From an uncultured bacterium (GTDB lineage: Bacteria; Bacillota; Clostridia; Lachnospirales; Lachnospiraceae), in the NCBI GenBank assembly GCA_947381965.1, contig CANCXX010000029.1:1-54290 (forward strand): a stretch of 54,290 nucleotides of DNA, read 5' to 3'. Shown in pieces: positions 1-8,615 of the stretch; within the stretch, counting starts at the first letter, position 1; every line of letters begins with the position of its first letter. The position numbers were made by a program, and so were the translations under genes. The notes below the pieces were generated by a model that saw only the letters and a list, made by a program, of their open reading frames with translations, did not search any database and was not told the origin of the DNA.

Positions 1-69
1 ATAAAATCAAGGCCTCTGAGACTTTTTTGTTGTTTTTAGTGTCAAACTCAGGATTTTTAATTCTACTGT

Positions 70-98
70 ATTGTAGCACTCCAGCACCAGAATTGCAA
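70..98 (-). promoter_or_regulatory. Promoter reading out of the left edge
   Basis: On the minus strand TTGCAA (93-98) and TACAAT (70-75) are separated by 17 bp, a good SigA-type promoter. It lies just after the CPBP protease stop codon and would start a transcript near position 63 heading to a gene beyond the window. No reading frame is visible between it and the window edge. Confidence 0.45.
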
Positions 99-124
99 TA
101 GTTTTGGGAAAATTTTCACGCAAA

Positions 125-1093
125 TCAGTTTTTTTTCATCTGTTCTTCTTTGTAGAGCTGATAAAGAAGAAATGCTGCTGTAAAAATAAAACCGATGCCG
201 CCGATAAGCCCTGTCGCAGCTGGTCCCAAAAAAACATTATAGGGATTTTCCAGTGAAGTAAAATAAATACCTACCGATGCAAAGCCATTCATCATACCAT
301 GTCCCAAAATAGCCGGAATACAGCTTTTGGTTTTAATTGTCACATAGGAAAGAATAGTTCCCAGCGTTATACAAAAAATACACATTGCAAATATCCCAAG
401 AACCGGGTATCCCCTGTATCCCACTCCATAATTATGTCCCATTACCGTCAGGGGCGCATGCCACAGCCCCCAGATAATGCCGCTTATCAATATGGCAGGC
501 ACCACCTTAAACTGCTTTAACATTTTGGGAAGAAGAAATCCTCTCCATCCCCACTCTTCCCCAAGACAATTCATAATATTCAGAAAGGGGGATAAAAATA
601 TACCCATAATAATCTGCTGCATCATTACCTGTTTCATCTGTTCAGGCGTAATAACCTGTCCTGTATTCTGTGCCTGGGCTTCCAGCAGGACATTCACATA
701 TCCCATATTCCCATCATAATGTTCCGGGAAAATCAGAAAATACAAAGCAGCGCCCAAAATAATCAAAAACGCAAAGCCAAACCATACAAGCCCATAATAC
801 TTCATATTCCCCTTTAAGTTTAACCCCAGCATCAGGTTGCTTCCTATCAGCCTGTCTTTTGTAATAAACCGGGTGATAAGGGCAGAAATGGCCGGAATAA
901 ACATGATACTTGCTATCAGTGACTGAGCCGCGTAAGCTTCATTCACATCTGTGCTTCCCACCATAGGCATTATCAGAAAAATTTCCGTGCCATAAGTTAA
1001 AACAAATGTTATCAGCAGATAAATTACTATTTGCCGGATATTTTGATTTTTTTCTTCCTTCTTTTCCACCACTTCTGTGTTATTTTCTGCCAT
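125..1093 (-). CDS. CPBP family intramembrane metalloprotease (CAAX/Abi family)
   Basis: A 322-residue polytopic membrane protein with the three CPBP motifs: EEWGWRGFLLP near residue 180, WGLWHAP near 212 and GHGMMNG near 265. These supply the Glu and His residues of the family's intramembrane metal site. Family members process prenylated proteins or peptides, or mature and confer immunity to bacteriocins; the substrate here is unknown. The N-terminus is charged and cytoplasmic, followed by about eight hydrophobic segments. I chose the ATG at 1093 because GGGAG lies 8 nt upstream; an in-frame TTG 18 codons earlier lacks a comparable site. It follows the mannose-1-phosphate guanylyltransferase gene by 73 bp and may be cotranscribed. 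Confidence 0.88.
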   Translation of the reverse strand: MAENNTEVVEKKEEKNQNIRQIVIYLLITFVLTYGTEIFLIMPMVGSTDVNEAYAAQSLIASIMFIPAISALITRFITKDRLIGSNLMLGLNLKGNMKYYGLVWFGFAFLIILGAALYFLIFPEHYDGNMGYVNVLLEAQAQNTGQVITPEQMKQVMMQQIIMGIFLSPFLNIMNCLGEEWGWRGFLLPKMLKQFKVVPAILISGIIWGLWHAPLTVMGHNYGVGYRGYPVLGIFAMCIFCITLGTILSYVTIKTKSCIPAILGHGMMNGFASVGIYFTSLENPYNVFLGPAATGLIGGIGFIFTAAFLLYQLYKEEQMKKN

Positions 1094-1166
1094 AAATTTT
1101 CTCCCATTTTGTCCGTTTTTATCTATCCGGATATTATTATATTCCAATTTAATATTTCTTACAAGC

Positions 1167-2504
1167 CTAGAATCCGTTTAGATTATCCGGACAGGGAAAC
1201 GCATATTTTTTCTTATCCTGTACGCTTATATCCCTGCCAGATTGTATTTCAATAATTTTAAGTTCACTGTCCGCTATCACTGTATGCCGGCTCCCGGCCT
1301 TCATTTGTACAATATCCCCGGCCTTTATTCTTTGCATCATACCATCAATAATGCTCCTTCCCTCGCCGGAAATCACATTCCACACCTCGTCCCTTCTCTC
1401 ATGGCTGTGATAGTTCATTTTATTTCCCGGCCGCAGAGTAACTTTAATTGTAAGACTTTCATCTGTGGCATCCAGAACCCGAAAGCTTCCCCAGGACTTT
1501 TCCGCGAACATAATCTGCTGGTCTATTTTATCCACAAAGGGTTTAATATAACTGGACTGTTCTTTATCTGATACCAGAATTCCCTCCGGGCTTGCAGAAA
1601 CAACTATATCCCTAAGGCCCATACAAAGCACAGGCACATCCAGTTCGTTTACTACATGGACGTTCTCACACTTTTCATTTAATATCGCTTCCCCAATGCA
1701 GTTTTCTTCCATGGCTTCCGTCAGAGTATTCCATGTGCCCAAGTCCTTCCACTGCCCCTTAAAGCGCATAACTTTTATGTTTTTTTCCTTTTCCGCCACT
1801 GCATAGTCAAAGCTGATTTTGTTTAAGGTATCATACCGGGCGGACAAATCCTGATAGCCTGTAAAGTCAATTAAGTCATGGGCTTTTTCAAGCACATACT
1901 CCAGCCTGCAGGCAAACACACCGCCATTCCACAAGGCCCCCTGCCGGATATATTCTTCTGCCTGCTCTACGTCCGGCTTTTCCCTAAAGTGCATCACCTG
2001 GCTGACCATCTTTGTATTTTCAGGAATCACATAACCATATTTTTCGCTGGGATAGGTTGGCTCAATTCCCATCAGCACCAGTCTGGCATCTCCTTCCTTC
2101 GCAAGCTTCCCCATTTCTTTTAAGGCTTCAAAGTAGTCCTTTTCAACAAAAGGATCTACCGGACATACAACCACCGCCTCTTTTTCCGGAATCTTCATAA
2201 CATCATGCAGATATGAAGCAGCTAAAGCTATTGCCGGAAAAGTGTCTCTCCTGCAGGGCTCCACGCAGATGGAGACGCCATCGCCCAGCTGATTATGTAT
2301 GGAAGATACCTGTGCTTTAGAAGTTGCAATCGTAATAGTTGCTTCTTTATCCACCGCCTGAATCTGGTGATACATGCGCTGTACCATAGACTCGTATTCC
2401 CCATCTGCTGTTTTGAAAATCTTAATGAACTGCTTTGAGCGGATATCATTGGAAAGCGGCCATAAACGTTTTCCTGAACCGCCGGACAATAAAATAATAT
2501 TCAT
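1167..2504 (-). CDS. manC: Mannose-1-phosphate guanylyltransferase with C-terminal cupin
   Basis: Predicted to make GDP-mannose from mannose-1-phosphate and GTP, a precursor for mannosylated or fucosylated glycans. The nucleotidyltransferase signature LSGGSGKRLWPLSN sits at residues 6-19 and the EKPD sugar-binding motif lies in the middle. The C-terminal cupin (NYHSHERRDEVWNV, near 361-374) matches type II phosphomannose isomerase domains, so the protein may be bifunctional like AlgA/ManC. At 445 residues it is slightly short for that family (about 470). The start has AGGAG 11 nt upstream, and a TATAAT-like -10 at 2560-2565 suggests its own promoter, though the -35 is poor. No other GDP-sugar genes are adjacent. 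Confidence 0.87.
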   Translation of the reverse strand: MNIILLSGGSGKRLWPLSNDIRSKQFIKIFKTADGEYESMVQRMYHQIQAVDKEATITIATSKAQVSSIHNQLGDGVSICVEPCRRDTFPAIALAASYLHDVMKIPEKEAVVVCPVDPFVEKDYFEALKEMGKLAKEGDARLVLMGIEPTYPSEKYGYVIPENTKMVSQVMHFREKPDVEQAEEYIRQGALWNGGVFACRLEYVLEKAHDLIDFTGYQDLSARYDTLNKISFDYAVAEKEKNIKVMRFKGQWKDLGTWNTLTEAMEENCIGEAILNEKCENVHVVNELDVPVLCMGLRDIVVSASPEGILVSDKEQSSYIKPFVDKIDQQIMFAEKSWGSFRVLDATDESLTIKVTLRPGNKMNYHSHERRDEVWNVISGEGRSIIDGMMQRIKAGDIVQMKAGSRHTVIADSELKIIEIQSGRDISVQDKKKYAFPCPDNLNGF

Positions 2505-2665
2505 TGAATTAATTTCTCCTTTTTAATCTGTCTGCTGAATCATTCGTTTTTCAGTGCTAATTATAAGTGTTTCTATTTTTAAGAGAAAAATTCGCTTTCC
2601 CAAACTTCTTTTCTTCTGACTTCATTGTACTTGATGCCTCCTGCAAAGTCAATGCAGCCCATGCC

Positions 2666-2693
2666 CATTCCTGACTTGTGAATAGTTACAATC
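2666..2693. repeat. Degenerate half copy of MITE-like repeat
   Basis: This stretch matches 11299-11326, the right end of the inverted-repeat element at 11168-11331, at 25 of 28 positions (shared core GTGAATAG then TACAATC). No second inverted end is present nearby, so it looks like a decayed or solo end. Confidence 0.5.
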
Positions 2694-2716
2694 TTCCTTC
2701 CCAATTACCTGAATAT

Positions 2717-2765
2717 AAAAGGACCTTCAAAACAGCAACTTTCATCACTGCATGAAGATCCTTTT
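2717..2765 (-). terminator. Stem-loop downstream of the small acidic gene
   Basis: AAAAGGACCTTCA (2717-2729) pairs with TGAAGATCCTTTT (2753-2765) with one mismatch around a 23-nt loop. It lies 120 bp after the small acidic gene. On the minus strand the stem ends in CCTTTT followed by ATATTC, so the U tract is short and termination may be weak. Confidence 0.4.
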
Positions 2766-2885
2766 AAAGACTACCCTTGTCATTTTTATACCTCCGCATT
2801 CCACAGAACATATTCTACAAAATATTCCGCATTACTGCCCAAATCCGCAGCCTGAATGCTTCGTTTAAATGGGAAAACCTTCAGA

Positions 2886-3152
2886 CTACCCTTCTACAAT
2901 CAGATATCTTCCGTCCCCAATGTCAAAAACTTCATCTGCTTCGAGAATTTCTTCTCCTCTTGCCCCATCAACATCAATCCCCTCTTCCTCAAAAAAGTCC
3001 CAGATTTCTTCAATGGAGTTTACCACCACTGCAAGGCATTCCTCAAGAAAAGCCTCGGCTTCTTCCAAATTAGATGCAACATCTTCCTCCGGAAACAGTT
3101 TCCCCTGATTGTCTAAAAAACACTGTAATACCGCATCATCAAATTCATGCAT
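2886..3152 (-). CDS. Small acidic conserved protein of unknown function
   Basis: An 88-residue, strongly acidic protein (many Glu/Asp runs such as FLEECLAVVVNSIEE and WDFFEEEG) with no membrane segment, Cys-rich motif or known catalytic signature. It begins with GGGAGG 7 nt before the ATG, so translation is well supported. It ends in DGRYLIVEG, a tail I associate with a small family seen in Lachnospiraceae genomes, but I cannot name a function. It follows the HAD phosphatase gene by 147 bp in the same orientation and is followed by a stem-loop, so it may be the last gene of the polyphosphate cluster. Confidence 0.75.
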   Translation of the reverse strand: MHEFDDAVLQCFLDNQGKLFPEEDVASNLEEAEAFLEECLAVVVNSIEEIWDFFEEEGIDVDGARGEEILEADEVFDIGDGRYLIVEG

Positions 3153-3299
3153 ATTCTATACCTCCCGTTTAAAATTCTGCTGCCGCCCTTCCAGCACCAA
3201 CAGCGGAAATGGATACTGTACGGTGCAGCCGCTTTTTAATTTGCTATGGATATTTGACAATTTCTTACTGGTAATATTATTATGCTTTAATGCACCTTT

Positions 3300-4109
3300 T
3301 CAGTCAATACCTCTGCATAAAATTTTTGCATCAATTATCTGGAAAACACCTTTTTCAGCCCACCCCGGACATACGTTTCCTGCGGCTTCCTTTACCTTAT
3401 CCACTGCCGTATCAACAGCATAGCTGGTTCCGGCTTCCAGCATCATTCCTATATCATTGTCATTATCGCCAAATGCCATAGTTTCTTCCCTGGAAATGCC
3501 AAGGTGGTTTTCCAGAATCCTGAGGCCCTTACCCTTATCCACCGATCTGTCCATAAAATCCACCCATTCTTCCCCTGCCATACATACCTTCACCTTATCT
3601 TCCCATGCGGGAATAAAAATTCCTTCTCCAAGCGTACGAATGCTTTCTTTCCTGTAGATGGCAATTTTAATTATTTCCTCTCCCTGTGCAAGCACATCAT
3701 CTACCTGCCGGAAAGAATTGTGATAACCATAAGTAATCAGGTCAATAAATTCCTGGTTTTTGCTTTCCACCAGACTGCCATTTGCCGTTGAAACAACAGT
3801 CTCGCATTCCCCATAATAAGGACGCAGCATAGCCATAATGCCTTCCACATACTCCCGTTTCATAGGAGTAACAGAAATATTTTTATGCTGGTAACGGATA
3901 TGTGCACCGTTTTCCGCAATGTAAGCAATGTCCCCTGCAACCTCCCTGAAAACATTTTTAAGACTCTCATATTGTCTGCCGCTTGCGGCACAAAAAATGA
4001 TCCCCATTTTATTTAACTGCCTGATTGCTTCCGCCATTTCCGGATATAAATCCGGCGTCGAGTCTTTAATTAATGTTCCATCCACATCAGATGCGACTAA
4101 TCGTATCAT
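3300..4109 (-). CDS. Cof-type HAD-superfamily phosphatase
   Basis: A 269-residue cytoplasmic HAD hydrolase of the Cof (IIB cap) subfamily. Motif I is ASDVDGTLIKD (residues 7-17), with the nucleophile Asp and general acid Asp. A Ser follows in CAASGRQYESL (motif II), and motifs III/IV are a conserved Lys plus GDNDNDIGMM near residue 216. Such enzymes dephosphorylate sugar phosphates, flavin or pyridoxal intermediates, and the substrate cannot be read from sequence. The start has AGGAG 10 nt upstream. It lies 26 bp behind maf in the same direction and is probably cotranscribed with it. Confidence 0.9.
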   Translation of the reverse strand: MIRLVASDVDGTLIKDSTPDLYPEMAEAIRQLNKMGIIFCAASGRQYESLKNVFREVAGDIAYIAENGAHIRYQHKNISVTPMKREYVEGIMAMLRPYYGECETVVSTANGSLVESKNQEFIDLITYGYHNSFRQVDDVLAQGEEIIKIAIYRKESIRTLGEGIFIPAWEDKVKVCMAGEEWVDFMDRSVDKGKGLRILENHLGISREETMAFGDNDNDIGMMLEAGTSYAVDTAVDKVKEAAGNVCPGWAEKGVFQIIDAKILCRGID

Positions 4110-4135
4110 TTTATTTATTCTCCTGTTTTTTGTTA

Positions 4136-4768
4136 TTAAACCTGCATAATAAACTTTTCATGTTCTGCCTGGAGCAGCTTCTTCATCTCCTGGTACACCC
4201 TTCCAACGGGAAGTCCTACCACATTATTATAGTCTCCATGGATTTCTTTAATAAAAGCGGCACATTTTCCCTGAATGCCATAGGCCCCTGCTTTATCCAT
4301 AGGCTCTCCTGTATTCACATATTCCCTGATTTCCTCTCCGCTCATTGGAAACATAGTCACATCCGTTTTTTCATAAAAAGATACTTCTACAGGAGCTTCT
4401 ATCTGCTTTTGGCAAATCAGGGTAACGCCTGTATAAACCTGATGGGTTCCCCCTTGCAGTAAAGAGAGCATTTCCGCTGCTTTCTTTTCATTTTCCGGTT
4501 TTCCCATCACAAGTCCATTACAGACCACCAGTGTATCAGCGCCTATTACCAGATAGTCTTCCATTCCCAGGGTTCTTTCTTTTGACAGTGTGCCAAAAAT
4601 CTCTGCTGCCTTTCCTCTGGATAGTTCCATCACCAGCCGGGATGGTTCCCTGCCTGCCGCCGCCTCATCTCCAGAAGCAGGCATAACCTCAAATGCAAGG
4701 CCAATCTGTGCAAGCAGTTCTCTCCGTCTGGGAGAAGCGGAGGCAAGTATTATTCTGATTCTATTCAT
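4136..4768 (-). CDS. maf: Maf-family nucleotide pyrophosphatase
   Basis: A 210-residue Maf/YhdE protein that hydrolyses nucleoside triphosphates (including modified or non-canonical ones) to monophosphates and is linked to septum control. The N-terminal motif ILASASPRRRELLAQIG (residues 7-23) forms the nucleotide-binding pocket, and GADTLVV supplies the catalytic Asp. A conserved TGEPMDKAGAYGIQGK block follows near residue 150. The start codon overlaps the end of ppk1 by 8 bp, so it is translationally coupled to it, and no independent ribosome binding site is obvious. Confidence 0.92.
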   Translation of the reverse strand: MNRIRIILASASPRRRELLAQIGLAFEVMPASGDEAAAGREPSRLVMELSRGKAAEIFGTLSKERTLGMEDYLVIGADTLVVCNGLVMGKPENEKKAAEMLSLLQGGTHQVYTGVTLICQKQIEAPVEVSFYEKTDVTMFPMSGEEIREYVNTGEPMDKAGAYGIQGKCAAFIKEIHGDYNNVVGLPVGRVYQEMKKLLQAEHEKFIMQV

Positions 4769-6890
4769 GATGTATTTCCGGGATAAACACTCTGTTATTT
4801 ACAAGCTGTTCCTGTTTTCTTGCAGCTTCCGCCGCCATATGGCAAAATTCCAGCTGGGAATTCACAGTGTCTTCCTCCCTCCTGTCCGCTTTTTCATAGA
4901 CCCCCTCTGCCGTCAGGACATGAGCCTTTACATTATCCTTAAGCTGCATATCAAGAATTGTCATCAGTTTTTTCTGCAAATCAGGGCGGTCCACAGGAAA
5001 CATAATTTCCACCCGTCGTTCCAGATTTCTCGGCATCCAATCCGCACTGGCACAATAGTATTCCGGCTTTCCATTGTTTTCGAAGTAAAAGATACGGCTA
5101 TGTTCCAGAAAATTTCCCACAATAGAACGGACCGTAATATTTTCGCCAATCCCCAAAAGTCCTGTTTTCAGGCAGCAGATTCCTCTTATAATCAATTCAA
5201 TTTTCACTCCCGCCGCTCCTGCTTCATACAAGGCTTTAATTATATCCTTATCACACAGACTGTTTACCTTTGCAATCAGATGGCCTCCTCTGCCTGCCTG
5301 GGCGTTTTCCCTTTCCCGGTTGATAAGAAAAAGGAATCTGTCTTTAAGCCATAAAGGAGCCAGGGAAAGCTTATTCCAGCTTAAAGGCTCTGAATAACCG
5401 GAAAGCATATTAAACACAGCAGTGGCATCCTCTCCAACAGAGGGGGAACAGGTCAGCAGCCCCACATCGGTGTAAAGCTTGGCAGTAGCGTCATTATAGT
5501 TGCCGGTTCCCAGATGCACATACCTTCTGATGCCCTCTTCCTCTTTTCTCACTACCAAAGTTATCTTGCTGTGGGTTTTTAGCCCTACCAGTCCATAAAT
5601 CACATGGCATCCTGCTTTTTCAAGCATTTTTGCCCACACAATATTGTTCTCTTCATCAAACCTTGCCTTTAATTCCACCAACACAGATACCTGTTTGCCA
5701 TTTTCCGCAGCCTGGGCAAGAGCGGCGATAATGGGAGAATTACCGCTGACACGGTAAAGAGTTTGCTTTATAGCCAGCACATCCTTATCTTTTGCTGCCT
5801 GTCTGATAAACTCCACCACAGGAGTAAAAGTTTCATAAGGATGAAAAAGCAAAATATCCTTTTTTCTTATCTTTTCAAAAATATCACATTCCGGAGGAAA
5901 TTCGGGTACCGCCTGAGGCCCTGCGTAATTTTTCTCCTTTAGCTGGTCAAATCCGGGAAGACCATACATTTTCATTAGAAAAGTCAGATCCAAAGGACCA
6001 TTGATTCTATATATTTCCTCTTCGGATACATGTAGTTCGTCCTCAATAATTGCAAGAAGCCTCTGGTCAATCCCCTCTTCCACCTCAAGGCGGATGGCCT
6101 GCCCCCACTGCCTTCTTTTTAACTGCTTTTCAATTTCCTTAAGCAAATCCTCCGCTTCATCCTCTTCAATTGTAAGGTCTGCATTTCTCATAATGCGGAA
6201 GGGAAACGAACATACAATGTCATAATTTAAAAACAGCTTGTGAATATTTCTCTCTATCACTTCCTCTAAAAGGATAATCACTTTTTCTTCTTTGCTGTCG
6301 GAAGGTATCTGTACAATTCTGGTAAGCACGCTGGGCACCTGCACTGTGGCAAATTCCAGCTCTTCATCTCCCTCCTTTTTTCTCACAAGGGCCCCCAGAT
6401 TAAGGGATTTATTTCTAATTAGCGGAAAAGGGCGGGAAGAATCCACTGCCATAGGAGTCAGCACAGGATATACATTTTCCTCAAAATATTTATCCACATA
6501 TGCTCCCTCTTTTTCTGTCAGTTTTTCATGTCGTCCCACCACACGCAGTCCATTTGCCTGCAATTGGGGAAGAATGGAACTATTATAAACCAGATACTGC
6601 TGGTCTACCAGTGCGTGCGTTTCCCTTCCCAGCGCCGCTAACTGCTCTTTGGGCGTCATTCCTGCAATATCCGGTTTGGTATACCCTGCATTTACCATAT
6701 CCATCAGGGATGCTACCCTTACCATAAAAAATTCGTCAAGATTGGATGCTGAAATACTTAAAAATTTCAACCGTTCAAACAGCGGATTATTTTCATCTTC
6801 CGCCTCGCTTAATACCCTTTTATCAAACAAAATCCAGCTTAGCTCTCTGTTGCTGTAACAGCCTGGATCATCAAATTGGGAAATATTCAT
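4761..6890 (-). CDS. ppk1: Polyphosphate kinase 1
   Basis: A 709-residue enzyme of full family length that reversibly polymerises the gamma-phosphate of ATP into inorganic polyphosphate. The N-terminal domain opens with YSNRELSWILFDKRVL, followed by the head domain and two phospholipase-D-like catalytic domains. RRYVHLGTGNYND (near residue 455) contains the phosphorylated His, and LEHSRIFYF near 597 carries the second conserved His. RBS GGAGG is 10 nt upstream. It lies 46 bp after the Ppx/GppA-like gene and overlaps maf, an arrangement that pairs polyphosphate synthesis with a putative degrading phosphatase. Confidence 0.97.
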   Translation of the reverse strand: MNISQFDDPGCYSNRELSWILFDKRVLSEAEDENNPLFERLKFLSISASNLDEFFMVRVASLMDMVNAGYTKPDIAGMTPKEQLAALGRETHALVDQQYLVYNSSILPQLQANGLRVVGRHEKLTEKEGAYVDKYFEENVYPVLTPMAVDSSRPFPLIRNKSLNLGALVRKKEGDEELEFATVQVPSVLTRIVQIPSDSKEEKVIILLEEVIERNIHKLFLNYDIVCSFPFRIMRNADLTIEEDEAEDLLKEIEKQLKRRQWGQAIRLEVEEGIDQRLLAIIEDELHVSEEEIYRINGPLDLTFLMKMYGLPGFDQLKEKNYAGPQAVPEFPPECDIFEKIRKKDILLFHPYETFTPVVEFIRQAAKDKDVLAIKQTLYRVSGNSPIIAALAQAAENGKQVSVLVELKARFDEENNIVWAKMLEKAGCHVIYGLVGLKTHSKITLVVRKEEEGIRRYVHLGTGNYNDATAKLYTDVGLLTCSPSVGEDATAVFNMLSGYSEPLSWNKLSLAPLWLKDRFLFLINRERENAQAGRGGHLIAKVNSLCDKDIIKALYEAGAAGVKIELIIRGICCLKTGLLGIGENITVRSIVGNFLEHSRIFYFENNGKPEYYCASADWMPRNLERRVEIMFPVDRPDLQKKLMTILDMQLKDNVKAHVLTAEGVYEKADRREEDTVNSQLEFCHMAAEAARKQEQLVNNRVFIPEIHHE

Positions 6891-6936
6891 AACACTTATT
6901 CCTCCGCCTATGTTTAAAACGATACGTCATCGTCCT

Positions 6937-8478
6937 TTAAATATGTTTTCTTTTTATTTCCGGTTTAATGTTAAATACCTCTTCAAAGAAGTCTGCCCTG
7001 GCCCCAAAAAGCCCCTTTTCCAGAGTAATATCTTCCTCTGTGCTTACCGTAATGACCATTTTTTCCTCCTTCAGGGATACTTTTACGTTTTTAAATTTCT
7101 GCTTATGGCTTCTGTCAAGCCCATTTGCCACCCGGAGAATTGCTGTAAGCTTTGCAATCTTTAAGTAAGACTCCTTATCCATGGCGCTTAAACTGCCTCT
7201 GGTTTCATAATAATCAAAATCCAGATGATTATATTTCACCACATTTGCCACAATTTCTCTTTCTAATTGGGACAATCCGATAATCTCCGTCGCCATTATA
7301 ATGCTATAAGAGCATTCCCCTAAATTGACCATACTGATATATTTTCCGCAATCATGCAAAATCGTGGAAAGTTGCAAAAGAAGCCGCTCTCTTTTTCCCA
7401 ATCCATGCACCTGCTCCATGCTGTCAAAAATAGTGAGCGCAATCCGCTCTAAGGTTTCCCCTCTCTTTTTGCTTCCCCGGTAACGTTTGCTGACATTTTT
7501 GGCACATGCGATAATATCCTTTTCAAAGTCATGGGTGGAGGTTATAATCTTATTTTTTTCTGCATATTCATAGGCAATTCCATCACTCAAAGTAACCCCT
7601 GGCGCCCAAATCTGTTCCGCCCCCATATTCTCCATAATGGTGCGGAGCAATATCATAGAAATCAAAAGAAGCAGAATATTCTCTTCCGGCATATCCAGTA
7701 TTTTTGAAAGCTCCGACTGGCGTTTTGTCCGGACAAGCTCTACAAAATGTTCCATGGTCTTCCGGTCCGCAAAACCTCCTGTGCCCTTTCGCTCCGCCTT
7801 GCGCGTTACCAGCGCCGAAATATAGTCATCCACCACAATAATACTCTTAATTTCCCTGTCTTTCAGATAAAGCTTTTTGTAAATATTCATCTGGGATTCT
7901 ACAATTTCTCTTATCAAAGTCTCATACTGGCTGAAACCAATATCCATATGATACAGCCTTTCCCGAAGCCGTAAAACTCCCAGACGCATATTTTGGGTGG
8001 AAACTAGTGTGTCATTGTCAAAAAGGGAAATCTGTATGCTTCCCCCTCCAATATCCACAATTGCTGTGCCATTTTCTATAATCTTCTGAAATCCTTCCCC
8101 CTGAAAAGCAATGGATTTATAATCCATAAAACGCTGTTCCGAATTATTAAGCACGTCAATATGGATACCTGTACGCTGTTCAATCTGGTCAACCAGAATA
8201 GATCTGTTTCTGGACTCCCTGATGGCGCTGGTTCCGTATGCCTTATAATCTTCCACCTGATAAGACTTCATAATATCTGAAAACTCGCAAAGCACTCGGC
8301 AAAGTTCATCCACCCTTTCGTGGGAAAGCTTGCCGGTGCCATAGGTCTCCGTACCCATATCAATGCTATGCCGGATATGATCAATCTCCCGCATTCCCTT
8401 TGCATCCGATACCTCAAAAATTTTCATTGCAAGCTCATAAGAGCCTACATCAATTGCGGCAAATGTTTTTACTGCCAT
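6937..8478 (-). CDS. Ppx/GppA exopolyphosphatase family protein with HD domain
   Basis: Predicted to remove terminal phosphate from polyphosphate and/or pppGpp. Residues 1-300 form an actin-like Ppx/GppA phosphatase: the first phosphate loop is AAIDVGSYELAMKIFEV and the second is AIVDIGGGSIQISLF near 135-150. The C-terminal 200 residues are an HD phosphohydrolase-like domain with LHDCGKYI, a known two-domain layout of about 510 residues. AGGAGG sits 5 nt before the ATG. It lies directly upstream of ppk1, so synthesis and breakdown of polyphosphate are encoded together. I leave the symbol blank because Ppx and GppA activities cannot be separated by sequence. Confidence 0.9.
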   Translation of the reverse strand: MAVKTFAAIDVGSYELAMKIFEVSDAKGMREIDHIRHSIDMGTETYGTGKLSHERVDELCRVLCEFSDIMKSYQVEDYKAYGTSAIRESRNRSILVDQIEQRTGIHIDVLNNSEQRFMDYKSIAFQGEGFQKIIENGTAIVDIGGGSIQISLFDNDTLVSTQNMRLGVLRLRERLYHMDIGFSQYETLIREIVESQMNIYKKLYLKDREIKSIIVVDDYISALVTRKAERKGTGGFADRKTMEHFVELVRTKRQSELSKILDMPEENILLLLISMILLRTIMENMGAEQIWAPGVTLSDGIAYEYAEKNKIITSTHDFEKDIIACAKNVSKRYRGSKKRGETLERIALTIFDSMEQVHGLGKRERLLLQLSTILHDCGKYISMVNLGECSYSIIMATEIIGLSQLEREIVANVVKYNHLDFDYYETRGSLSAMDKESYLKIAKLTAILRVANGLDRSHKQKFKNVKVSLKEEKMVITVSTEEDITLEKGLFGARADFFEEVFNIKPEIKRKHI

Positions 8479-8491
8479 ACATTCCTCCTAA

Positions 8492-8613
8492 TTCCAGTTC
8501 CGTTCCCGCCCCTCCAGCGCCACTTTCCTCAGAGCAATTTCTTCCCACAGCACTGGTCAGCAATTACTCTGGGCGCTCTTCTGGGCGTCCACTGTTTCCG
8601 GTTCCGTTCCCGC
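8492..8613. repeat. 18-bp direct repeat pair in the gap before the Ppx-like gene
   Basis: Copies at 8492-8509 and 8596-8613 (core TTCCGTTCCCGC) match at 17 of 18 positions and lie 104 bp apart. They bracket the 137-bp gap between the DUF815 stop and the Ppx-like start. The gap holds no reading frame and is more GC-rich than the other gaps. Confidence 0.5.
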
Positions 8614-8615
8614 TG

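Larger units (their letters stand above)
2505..2885. other. Intergenic region between small acidic gene and manC
   Basis: This 381-bp gap holds three recognisable things: a stem-loop at 2717-2765 behind the small acidic gene, a 28-nt partial match (2666-2693) to one end of the repeat at 11168-11331, and a -10-like TTATAAT at 2560-2565 ahead of manC. I see no convincing reading frame on either strand. Confidence 0.6.

Noticed and set aside
2777-3116. Plus-strand open frames opposite the small acidic gene
   Set aside because: The minus-strand gene has a strong ribosome binding site and coding-like composition; the plus frames are its shadows and lack sites.
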